36,331 nt of DNA from Chloroflexota bacterium (GTDB taxonomy: Bacteria; Chloroflexota; Anaerolineae; Caldilineales; Caldilineaceae). The notes under the pieces were generated by a model that was not told where the DNA came from, did no database searches, and was given only the letters and a program-made list of their open reading frames with translations. Numbering within the stretch: the first letter of the stretch is position 1; every line of letters starts with the position of its first letter. The stretch is taken from NCBI GenBank assembly GCA_003451595.1, contig DMDA01000024.1:1-36331 (forward strand), in the 5' to 3' direction. This document shows positions 24,645 through 31,412 of this stretch, piece after piece. A program made the translations under genes and the position numbers.

Positions 24645-26213
24645 TTGTACATTCGACATTCCACCTGGCTGATCATCATCCTGCTGCTGAGCGTGCTGCT
24701 ACGCGTCGGCGTCGCGCTCTACCTGGGGGATAGCGTCCCGGCCGGCAAGGACGAGCAGTCCTACTCCGAGCTGGCCTGGCGCGTGACCACCGGCCACGGC
24801 TACAGTTTCGACCGGTCGTGGTATCCCTTTACGCCGCCAGATACGCCCACTGCCCATTGGTCGTTTCTCTATACGGCGCTCGTTGCCGCCGTCTATGCCT
24901 GCGCCGGCGCACATCCGCTGGTTGTGCGTCTGCTCCAGGCCGTGCTTGCCGGCCTGCTGATGCCTTATCTCACCTGGCGCCTGGCGCAACGGGTGCTGCC
25001 GCCTACAGTCTGCATCCTTTACTCTAGAACTGACAATCTCCAATCTCCAATCTCCCAATCTCCAATCTCCCAATCTCCCAATCTCCAATCTCCCAATCTC
25101 CAATCTCCCAATCTCCAATCTCCCAATCTCCTGGTCTTTCAACCTCCACTGCTCGCTGCTCTGCTCTCAGCTCTTTACGCGTATTTCGTGCTTTACGGCG
25201 CCATGGTACAGACAGAAGGTTTGTTCCTGTTGGCGGTGATCTGGTCGCTTGAGCGGGCGCTGGCGCTGCAGGAGCGACTGAGTGAAGGGGAGCTTGAGCG
25301 ATTCGAATCTATGCCCTTGCAGAGCGGCTTTGGTGCGGAAAAGCACTGGTGGCGCTCCGCCCCTCGTACCTTACCCCTTGCCCCGAATTTCTGGACGGCG
25401 GATTGGCGATTGTGGGGTGTGGCGGTGACACTGGGGGTGAGCGTGGCAGTAGCGACGCTGCTGCGACAGTCGATCTTGCCCTGGGTCGTCGTGATGCTGA
25501 TCTGGCTACTGACGGTGGATGTGATCACGCATCGACAGGTGCGGTGGCGTACGCTGGTGGCGCTAGCTGTGGTTGTAGCAATTCTGCTGGCAGCAATCTT
25601 GCCCTTCACGCTGCGCAACTACCGCGTGTATGGTGGCTTCTTACTGCTCAATTCTAACGCTGGTTATGCCATGTATTCGGCGCAACACCCCATGCACGGC
25701 GTCAGCTTTGACGCTTACGCTGCCGCGCCGCTGCCGACCGATCTGGCGCCAATGCCCGGCAATGAAGCGCAATGGGATCGCGTACTAATGGTGCAAGGCA
25801 TCCACTTCGCGCTCGATGATCCGGGGCGTTATGTGTCGCTCTCTGTCAGCCGCGCTGTAGATTACTTTGAGTTCTGGCCGAAGACAAGCTCGTCGCTGCT
25901 CTTCAATATCGGACGGCTCGCTTCCTTCACCCTGTTGTTGCCGTTCATGTTGTATGGTGTGTGGGTGTTGGCCAGGAGCGAAGAGCGAGGGACGAGGGGC
26001 GAGGGGCGTGTTGCCTGGCTCCTCGCGCCTGCTGCGCTGTTGCTATTCTTTGCACTCTTCTACTCGTTGCTCCACATTCTGACATGGGCGATGCCACGCT
26101 ATCGCCTGCCAGTGGATGCCGTTCTCCTCATCTTTGCCGCTGCCGGGCTGAGCAACCTCCTCAGCCGCATGTCATGGTGCAAGCGGACAGCACACGCGGA
26201 TCAATTCAAGTAA
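24645..26213 (+). CDS. GT39/ArnT-like membrane glycosyltransferase carrying an in-frame repeat insert
   Basis: About 522 residues, polytopic. The first membrane helix (TWLIIILLLSVLLRVGVALYLG) is followed by AGKDEQSYSELAWRVTTGHG, whose D36-E37 is the GT-C catalytic acidic pair. Further helices and a C-terminal GLSNLLSRM segment complete a normal-length GT39-type enzyme. Two oddities are visible. First, no ATG precedes the first helix; TTG at 24645 is the only near candidate, and it lies in a word-like stretch (CATCGTA twice, then ATTCGCC-like words) that may have replaced the original start. Second, between the second and third helices the CAATCTC/C array (25034-25131) adds NLQSP-type repeats without breaking the frame. 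A surface loop may tolerate it. Activity is uncertain. Confidence 0.75.
   Translation: MYIRHSTWLIIILLLSVLLRVGVALYLGDSVPAGKDEQSYSELAWRVTTGHGYSFDRSWYPFTPPDTPTAHWSFLYTALVAAVYACAGAHPLVVRLLQAVLAGLLMPYLTWRLAQRVLPPTVCILYSRTDNLQSPISQSPISQSPNLQSPNLQSPNLQSPNLLVFQPPLLAALLSALYAYFVLYGAMVQTEGLFLLAVIWSLERALALQERLSEGELERFESMPLQSGFGAEKHWWRSAPRTLPLAPNFWTADWRLWGVAVTLGVSVAVATLLRQSILPWVVVMLIWLLTVDVITHRQVRWRTLVALAVVVAILLAAILPFTLRNYRVYGGFLLLNSNAGYAMYSAQHPMHGVSFDAYAAAPLPTDLAPMPGNEAQWDRVLMVQGIHFALDDPGRYVSLSVSRAVDYFEFWPKTSSSLLFNIGRLASFTLLLPFMLYGVWVLARSEERGTRGEGRVAWLLAPAALLLFFALFYSLLHILTWAMPRYRLPVDAVLLIFAAAGLSNLLSRMSWCKRTAHADQFK
25034..25131 (+). repeat. CAATCTC/CAATCTCC tandem array inside a coding sequence
   Basis: Thirteen consecutive units occupy 98 bases. 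Each is either 7 bp (CAATCTC) or 8 bp (CAATCTCC), in the order 7,7,8,7,8,8,7,8,7,8,7,8,8. A 7+8 pair makes 15 bp, so most of the array reads as a five-residue NLQSP/SPNLQ repeat. It resembles the short tandemly repeated sequences (STRR) described in filamentous cyanobacteria, but here it lies in frame inside a membrane glycosyltransferase gene. Confidence 0.95.
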
Positions 26214-26301
26214 CCCCTGCCTCGCCAAGCCGCATCAGTCGTGCAGCGCCCGTCATGGATAACTCACCGTGCGTCACTCGTCAGCGGTGCTACGTGCGAA
26301 G

Positions 26302-26325
26302 TGACAGTTGACATGACAGTTGACG
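26302..26325 (+). repeat. 12-bp direct repeat TGACAGTTGAC(A/G), possible operator
   Basis: Two adjacent 12-bp units differ only in the last base (26302-26313 and 26314-26325). They lie in the 194-base gap between the left and right gene blocks, about 46 bases upstream of the proposed -35 box at 26371. Two half-sites in tandem on one face of the helix suggest an activator or response-regulator site. TTGACA within them could be mistaken for a -35 box, but no -10 box sits at the right distance. Confidence 0.4.
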
Positions 26326-26370
26326 CATGACTGGCGTCGTAATGGCGTCTAACTCTCTGTCGTTTGTCCA

Positions 26371-26400
26371 TTGGAATTGTCAGGTAAATACAATTACAAT
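26371..26400 (+). promoter_or_regulatory. Candidate promoter for the right-hand unit (leaderless type)
   Basis: TTGGAA (26371-26376) and TACAAT (26395-26400) are separated by 18 bases. The -10 box ends seven bases before ATG 26408, so transcription would begin at or beside the start codon. The local sequence is A+T-rich and no Shine-Dalgarno sequence precedes the ATG, which fits a leaderless message. Confidence 0.4.
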
Positions 26401-26407
26401 ATCGTCA

Positions 26408-27496
26408 ATGAAATTGACGCTGGTTTACGTTTTGCTATCGCCAACTTTTGGTATGCACCAGTATACCGCCAATCTGGCGAGTCATGCGATGACATTGGGG
26501 CATACAGTGCACGTGGTCACGACCGCGCTGGCGCCGCGCGACCGCTATGCCACGGGGGTGCACCTCCACATGCCGGTGGCTCATGTTACGACTGGCTTTG
26601 CGCGTGAGGGGGCGTCTCCAGAGGGGATGGTGCGCGTCTGGCGGCAGATGATGGCGTTGCGCCCGGATGTAGTGCACTTCACCGGCGTGCATCTGTGGAA
26701 TCCATTGTTGCTGGCGCTGCTGCGAATACGCGGCGTTGCCACTGTTCATACCCTGCATGACCTTGACCCTCATCCTGATGTGCGGCATGGCGTGCTGATT
26801 CGGCTTTGGAATCGGCTGGTCATCTACAGCGCCGGGCAACTGCTGGTGCACGCCGAGCGCTATCGGCAGCGACTGGCAAGGCAACGTTCGGCGGCACAGG
26901 TGCACATCTGGCCGCTGACGCATACGTTTTTGAGCGCTACTGCCGAAGCTGAGTTGATGACGACTTCGCCTCGGCGCACGTGGGAACCCTGGGTGCTCTT
27001 TTTCGGGCGTGTGGAGCGCTACAAAGGAATCGACGTGCTCATGAGAGCTGCGCAGCAGCAAAGTGGCATCCTGCCCAGTGTCGTGGTGGCGGGGCGCAGT
27101 CGTGATGCGTTGTTCACGCCGCCGGGCGTCATTCACCTGAACCACCATATTGATGACCAGTTGGGTTGGGAGCTTTTCTGTCGTTGCCGGGCGGTGGTGC
27201 TGCCCTATATCGGCGCCACGCAATCGGCGTTGCCGGCTGCAGCATACGCATTTGGCAAACCGGTCATCGTCAGCGACAGCGGGGCGTTGGCAGAAAGTGT
27301 GACGCCAGGGCGGACTGGCTGGGTGACGCCGGCCGGTGATCCAACTGCGCTGGCAACAACGCTGGCAGAGGTGCGCAGGTGCACACCTGCGACGCTGGCC
27401 GCATTGGGCGATGCCGGGCGCACCTGGCGGCAGGCGGCACGGCTGGCAGAACAGCAGCAGCTAGGGGACATGTACGCCGCCGCAGTTGGTGGTTGA
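26408..27496 (+). CDS. GT4 family glycosyltransferase, first gene of the right-hand unit
   Basis: A 362-residue GT-B glycosyltransferase. In-frame ATGs also exist at 26327 and 26342, but the start at 26408 gives MKLTLVYVLLSPTFGMHQYT, where the first beta-strand begins at once as in the family. It also sits seven bases after a TACAAT box. The N-terminal domain has HQYTANLASHAMTLGHTVHVV and VVHFTGVHLWNP; the donor domain has VLFFGRVERYKGIDVLMRAA, then CRCRAVVLPYIGATQSALPAAAYAFGKPVI and SDSGALAESV. The usual E-x7-E motif is changed: the first position is in the TQSALP stretch, typical of a GT4 subgroup in which QSG/QSA replaces it. The following gene starts 71 bases after its stop. Confidence 0.87.
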   Translation: MKLTLVYVLLSPTFGMHQYTANLASHAMTLGHTVHVVTTALAPRDRYATGVHLHMPVAHVTTGFAREGASPEGMVRVWRQMMALRPDVVHFTGVHLWNPLLLALLRIRGVATVHTLHDLDPHPDVRHGVLIRLWNRLVIYSAGQLLVHAERYRQRLARQRSAAQVHIWPLTHTFLSATAEAELMTTSPRRTWEPWVLFFGRVERYKGIDVLMRAAQQQSGILPSVVVAGRSRDALFTPPGVIHLNHHIDDQLGWELFCRCRAVVLPYIGATQSALPAAAYAFGKPVIVSDSGALAESVTPGRTGWVTPAGDPTALATTLAEVRRCTPATLAALGDAGRTWRQAARLAEQQQLGDMYAAAVGG

Positions 27497-27567
27497 TAGG
27501 TGGAGCTACTTTTCGCAGACGGCTTCATAGGCGGTTCTGGTGTGATTCCAGGAGGGAAATCCCAGAT

Positions 27568-29040
27568 ATGACAAACGAACTCATGTCGATTCCTCCTGCC
27601 GGGCGTGCTATACAGCGCGCTCACTTTGCGGCGTTGCGGTTGCGGATATCTGAGCGTCGGCTGTTGTTGAGCATTGTTGACTTGACCCTCGTCAACTTGG
27701 CGCTGTGGCTGGCGCTGGCGACGCAACCGCCATTCGCCTGGCACCCAGCGTTGACGCCCCTTTACCTGCGTTGGTCTATCACGCTGAGTGGCGTCTGGCT
27801 AATCGTTGCGCTGATCTTCGATCTTTATCACCTGCCCCTAGCGGCGCATGCGCGGCGCAGTGTGCAGAACGCGCTGGGGGCAGGCCTCCTGATGGTAGTG
27901 ATTTATGCGCTCACACCCTGGCTCACGCCGCCGCTCTTTTCACGCTTTATGCTGATGGTCTTTGCGGCTACGGCGTTGGCGGGGGTGGGCTTATGGCGGC
28001 TCACCTACGCGCGTTTCTTCACGCAACCCTGGAGCAAACAGCGCCTGATGATTGTGGGCGCCGGACGCGCAGGTGTGGAACTGGCGTATAACCTGAGCCA
28101 TGCAGGTGGTGTCCCCAATCCCTATCGCGGCTCCGGTTACGATCTGGTTGGTTTCATCGACGATAACCCTGCGCTACACAAGCAACTGGTTGCTGGCGCG
28201 CCGGTGCGGGGTGACCATACAGCGTTGGTCTCACTGGTGAGCGCGTTGCAGATCGACGAAGTGGTGGTGGCAATCACCAATCGGCACGCCATCCGGGCCG
28301 AACTGCTGGAGGCGCTGATTGCCTGTGCTGAACACGGCTGTCGCGTCACAACGATGAGCGCGCTGAGCGAGCGTGTGTTGGGACGTGTACCGGTGTTGCA
28401 TATCGGGTATAACCTGGAGGAGGCATTCCCGACCCAGGACGATGTCGGCATGCGACTCAACGCCATTCTCAAACGCACCATCGACGTGAGTGCAGCGCTG
28501 ATCGGATTAGTGGCGCTTGGCTTGATATTGCCCTGGGTGGCGCTGGCGAACCAGATTGCATCGCCGGGGCCACTTTTCTATCGGCAGATGCGCGTCGGAC
28601 GCGGTGGCCGCTGCTTCACGATCTACAAGCTGCGCTCGATGGCGCCAGACGCCGAGGCCGACACCGGCGCAGTATGGGCAGCGGCTGGTGACAGGCGGGT
28701 GACGCCAGTGGGACGCTGGCTGCGCCGCACGCGACTGGACGAGCTGCCACAGGTGATCAATGTTTTGCGCGGCGAGATGAGCATCGTCGGCCCGCGCCCT
28801 GAACGTCCGGAGTTTGTCGAGCGATTGGCGCGGGAGATTCCCTTTTACCGGGCGCGGCACGGTGTGCGTCCAGGCCTGACAGGGTGGGCACAGGTGCAAT
28901 ACGAATATGGGCGCACATTTGAGGATGCACGTATCAAGCTGGAATATGATCTCTACTATGTGCGGCATGCGTCTCTGCTGCTTGATTTGCAGATTCTCTT
29001 TCGCACTGTAGCGATTGCGTTGCAGATGAAGGGATCCTGA
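27568..29040 (+). CDS. Polyprenyl-phosphate sugar-1-phosphate transferase (WbaP/CpsE-like initiating enzyme)
   Basis: A 490-residue membrane protein that starts a polysaccharide repeat by moving a sugar-1-phosphate from a UDP-sugar to undecaprenyl phosphate. The start at 27568 follows GGAGGG eleven bases upstream; a longer open frame to 27379 lies within the preceding gene. Four or five N-terminal helices (about residues 30-150) are followed by a Rossmann-like domain (RLMIVGAGRAGVELAYNL, about 159). The catalytic bacterial sugar transferase domain starts at RTIDVSAALIGL (about 302), with FYRQMRVGRGGRCFTIYKLR, then RRTRLDELPQ, GPRPERPEF (about 409) and GLTGWAQV. Length and order match the large polyisoprenyl-phosphate hexose-1-phosphate transferases. 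The stop overlaps the next start as TGATG. Confidence 0.93.
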   Translation: MTNELMSIPPAGRAIQRAHFAALRLRISERRLLLSIVDLTLVNLALWLALATQPPFAWHPALTPLYLRWSITLSGVWLIVALIFDLYHLPLAAHARRSVQNALGAGLLMVVIYALTPWLTPPLFSRFMLMVFAATALAGVGLWRLTYARFFTQPWSKQRLMIVGAGRAGVELAYNLSHAGGVPNPYRGSGYDLVGFIDDNPALHKQLVAGAPVRGDHTALVSLVSALQIDEVVVAITNRHAIRAELLEALIACAEHGCRVTTMSALSERVLGRVPVLHIGYNLEEAFPTQDDVGMRLNAILKRTIDVSAALIGLVALGLILPWVALANQIASPGPLFYRQMRVGRGGRCFTIYKLRSMAPDAEADTGAVWAAAGDRRVTPVGRWLRRTRLDELPQVINVLRGEMSIVGPRPERPEFVERLAREIPFYRARHGVRPGLTGWAQVQYEYGRTFEDARIKLEYDLYYVRHASLLLDLQILFRTVAIALQMKGS

Positions 29041-30221
29041 TGGCAGGCAACTGGATGCGGAAAGTAAACCTGCTACTGCAGGTGTGGCTGGGGGCAGGTT
29101 TACTATATCATTATTACCTGTTGTTGGCAGGAGGCGCCAGGCCGCGCACCAGTAGAGTCACATTGCCGCCGCAACAACGACTTGCCATCGTAATACCAGC
29201 GCACAATGAACAGGCAGTCATAGGTCGGACAGTACGGTGCTTGTTGGCGCAGCGTTATCCTTCCGTTTTGTACGATGTGCATGTGATTGCCGATCATTGT
29301 GAGGACGACACTGCCGATGTGGCGCGGAGGGCAGGCGCCGAAGTGCACGTGCGCACGGAAGGTCCACATGGACGCAAAGGCTATGCCTTGACCTGGGCGT
29401 TGCAGCGACTGCTCGCCGACGTTCGCCACTATGATGCGTTTGTAATCTTTGATGCTGATAGCCTCCCTGCACCGGACTGTCTTGCCGAACTGGCGCGAGA
29501 ATTGGCGCAGGGGGCGCGCTGTGTGCAAGGACGACATATAATCGCCAATCCATCCGCCAGCTTGTTTGCAGCAGTGGCGGATATAGATATGCGGCTGAAC
29601 AATCGCATTCGCAACCAGGCTAAGGCCAATCTGCATTTGTCAGCGCGCTTAATGGGAGACGCCATGTGCTTTCACCGCACCCTCCTGACTGACCATCCCT
29701 GGGTTGGCGCAGAATCGCTGACGGAAGATCGCGATTATGGCATCTATCTCGTCACACAAAGGGAGAGAATTGCATTTGCTCCTGACGCAGTGTCACTGGG
29801 TCAATCTACGACCAATTGGCATAACGCAACTCCTCAACGTATGCGTTGGTATGGAGGCGCATTTGCGCTGCAGAAGCGTTACGCGCTTTCCCTTGCCGTC
29901 CAGAGTGTTGGTCAACTGGACATCGATGCCTTCGATAAATTGCTTGAGTTGACCTTACCGCCATTTTCAACCATTGCAGTGTTGGCGCCTGTGCTGACAA
30001 CATTCCGCATGTTGATCAGAGAGCGACCAAGAGTTGGGGGCGCGTTGTGGGCGATAAGCTGGTTGTTTCCACTGTTTGGCTTGATGCTAGAGCGTTCTCC
30101 GCGTTCCGCCTACCGTGCTTTGCTGATCGGGCCGGTGTATGTACTGTGGCGACTTTGGATTGGCATTCGCGTGCGGTTGCGACGTGCGCCAATCGACTGG
30201 GTGCGGACGCAACATCGCTGA
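29040..30221 (+). CDS. Membrane GT2 glycosyltransferase of the processive (cellulose/hyaluronan synthase-like) type
   Basis: A 393-residue protein with one N-terminal helix (about 10-30), a GT2 catalytic domain and two or three C-terminal helices from about residue 300. Catalytic elements are visible in order: IVIPAHNEQAVIGRTVRCLL, the first Asp in HVIADHCEDDT, GRKGYALTWAL, FDADSLPAPDC (DxD), SLTEDRDYG (the TED motif) and PQRMRWYGG, which fits the Q/RxxRW motif of processive synthases. The presence of that motif with flanking helices suggests that the enzyme may elongate and extrude a homopolymer or long chain. Single-transfer membrane GT2 enzymes share part of the pattern, so this is not proven. 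It is coupled by TGATG to the initiating transferase. Confidence 0.88.
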   Translation: MAGNWMRKVNLLLQVWLGAGLLYHYYLLLAGGARPRTSRVTLPPQQRLAIVIPAHNEQAVIGRTVRCLLAQRYPSVLYDVHVIADHCEDDTADVARRAGAEVHVRTEGPHGRKGYALTWALQRLLADVRHYDAFVIFDADSLPAPDCLAELARELAQGARCVQGRHIIANPSASLFAAVADIDMRLNNRIRNQAKANLHLSARLMGDAMCFHRTLLTDHPWVGAESLTEDRDYGIYLVTQRERIAFAPDAVSLGQSTTNWHNATPQRMRWYGGAFALQKRYALSLAVQSVGQLDIDAFDKLLELTLPPFSTIAVLAPVLTTFRMLIRERPRVGGALWAISWLFPLFGLMLERSPRSAYRALLIGPVYVLWRLWIGIRVRLRRAPIDWVRTQHR

Positions 30222-30237
30222 GCGCAGAGGCAGTGAG

Positions 30238-31392
30238 ATGGTGAAATTTCTCGTCGTGATCGGCACACGTCCAGAAGCAATCAAGCTGGCGCCCGTGATT
30301 GGTGAATTGCGCCGCCGCCTGCCGCATGAAGCCGTGTGCGTTTGCAGCACAGGGCAGCATCGTGAGATGTTGGCGCAGGCGCTGTCGGCATTCGCTATCA
30401 CGCCCGACCTTGACCTGGAATTGATGCAGCCCGATCAGGGTCTGTCCGCTTTGAGCGCGCGCGTATTGGTCGCCATGGATGCCGTGTTGACCTCTTACGC
30501 ACCCGAATGGGTGATTGTGCAAGGCGACACAACGACGGTGGCCATGGCGGCGATTGCCGCCAATCATCGCCGGGTGAAGGTGGCGCATGTCGAAGCCGGC
30601 TTGCGCACCTATGACCGTGCCAATCCATTTCCCGAAGAGATGAATCGGGTGATGACCGACCACATGAGCGAACTCAATTTTGCGCCAACATCGACGGCCA
30701 GACAGAATCTGCTGCGGGAGGGTATTGAGGAGCATCGCGTCGTCGTGGTGGGCAATACGGTGATCGATGCACTCTACACGCTGGCCACACAGCCATGGCA
30801 GCCTGATCCCACCACTCCGCTGGCGCACCTGCCGGACGCACGCCAGATCATTCTGGTGACAGCGCATCGTCGCGAAAACTTCGGCGCTCCACTCGCGGCA
30901 ATCTGTACAGCACTGCAGACACTGGCAAAAAGATACGGTGATAAGGTGCACATCGTCTACCCGGTGCATCGCAATCCGCATGTGTGGTCCGAAGTGCACG
31001 CGCGATTAGCGAATGTGGCGGGAATCACGTTGTTGCCGCCGCTTGATTATCGCGCCTTGATCCATCTGATGAAACGATCGTGGTTGATCTTGACCGACTC
31101 GGGCGGAATTCAAGAGGAGGCGCCTGCACTTGGCAAACCGGTGCTTGTCTTGCGCACAACCACCGAACGTCCCGAAGCGGTCGCCATTGGCGCCGCGCAG
31201 TTGATCGGAACAGACGCCGACGCCATCGCTGCGGCGGTTGAGGCCTTGCTATATGATGAGAATGAGTATGTACGGATGGCGACTGCGGGCAGTCCCTATG
31301 GTGACGGTCACGCCGCCGCCCGGATTGTTGACTGCCTGCTGGCGCAATCGGGCGCGCCGGTGATAAAAGCGTCTTCACCGATATCACCATGA
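30238..31392 (+). CDS. wecB: UDP-N-acetylglucosamine 2-epimerase (non-hydrolysing), classical subgroup
   Basis: A 384-residue cytoplasmic enzyme converting UDP-GlcNAc to UDP-ManNAc. The start at 30238 has GAGGCAGTGAG just upstream and gives MVKFLVVIGTRPEAIKLAPV; an in-frame extension to 30139 would lie inside the previous gene. Motifs are classical: GTRPEAIKLAPV, STGQHREML, VQGDTTTVAMAAIAA (catalytic Asp), HVEAGLRTYDRANPFPEEMN (two catalytic Glu), VTAHRRENFG (catalytic His) and LTDSGGIQEEAPALGKPVL. All residues expected for activity are present. Compared with the copy at 17457, it keeps the HRRENFG and NPFPEEMNR forms of E. coli WecB, so a UDP-GlcNAc/UDP-ManNAc role is more secure here. A 16-base gap separates it from the GT2 gene. 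Confidence 0.94.
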   Translation: MVKFLVVIGTRPEAIKLAPVIGELRRRLPHEAVCVCSTGQHREMLAQALSAFAITPDLDLELMQPDQGLSALSARVLVAMDAVLTSYAPEWVIVQGDTTTVAMAAIAANHRRVKVAHVEAGLRTYDRANPFPEEMNRVMTDHMSELNFAPTSTARQNLLREGIEEHRVVVVGNTVIDALYTLATQPWQPDPTTPLAHLPDARQIILVTAHRRENFGAPLAAICTALQTLAKRYGDKVHIVYPVHRNPHVWSEVHARLANVAGITLLPPLDYRALIHLMKRSWLILTDSGGIQEEAPALGKPVLVLRTTTERPEAVAIGAAQLIGTDADAIAAAVEALLYDENEYVRMATAGSPYGDGHAAARIVDCLLAQSGAPVIKASSPISP

Positions 31393-31403
31393 CATACGAG
31401 ATT

Positions 31404-31410
31404 GGAGGGG
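31404..31410 (+). promoter_or_regulatory. Shine-Dalgarno GGAGGGG that supports start 31413
   Basis: A strong GGAGGGG sequence ends two bases before ATG 31413, with GGAGG four bases from it. The spacing is short but acceptable. The in-frame ATG at 31389 overlaps the epimerase stop as ATGA but has no such site, so 31413 is preferred and 31389 remains an alternative. Confidence 0.6.
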
Positions 31411-31412
31411 CC

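Noticed and set aside
25034..25131. CRISPR array
   Set aside because: The units are contiguous 7-8-bp words without spacers and lie in frame within a glycosyltransferase gene; there are no cas genes.
26308..26325. TTGACA/TTGACG as -35 boxes
   Set aside because: No -10-like sequence lies 16-18 bases downstream of either; the repeat is better read as a possible protein-binding site.
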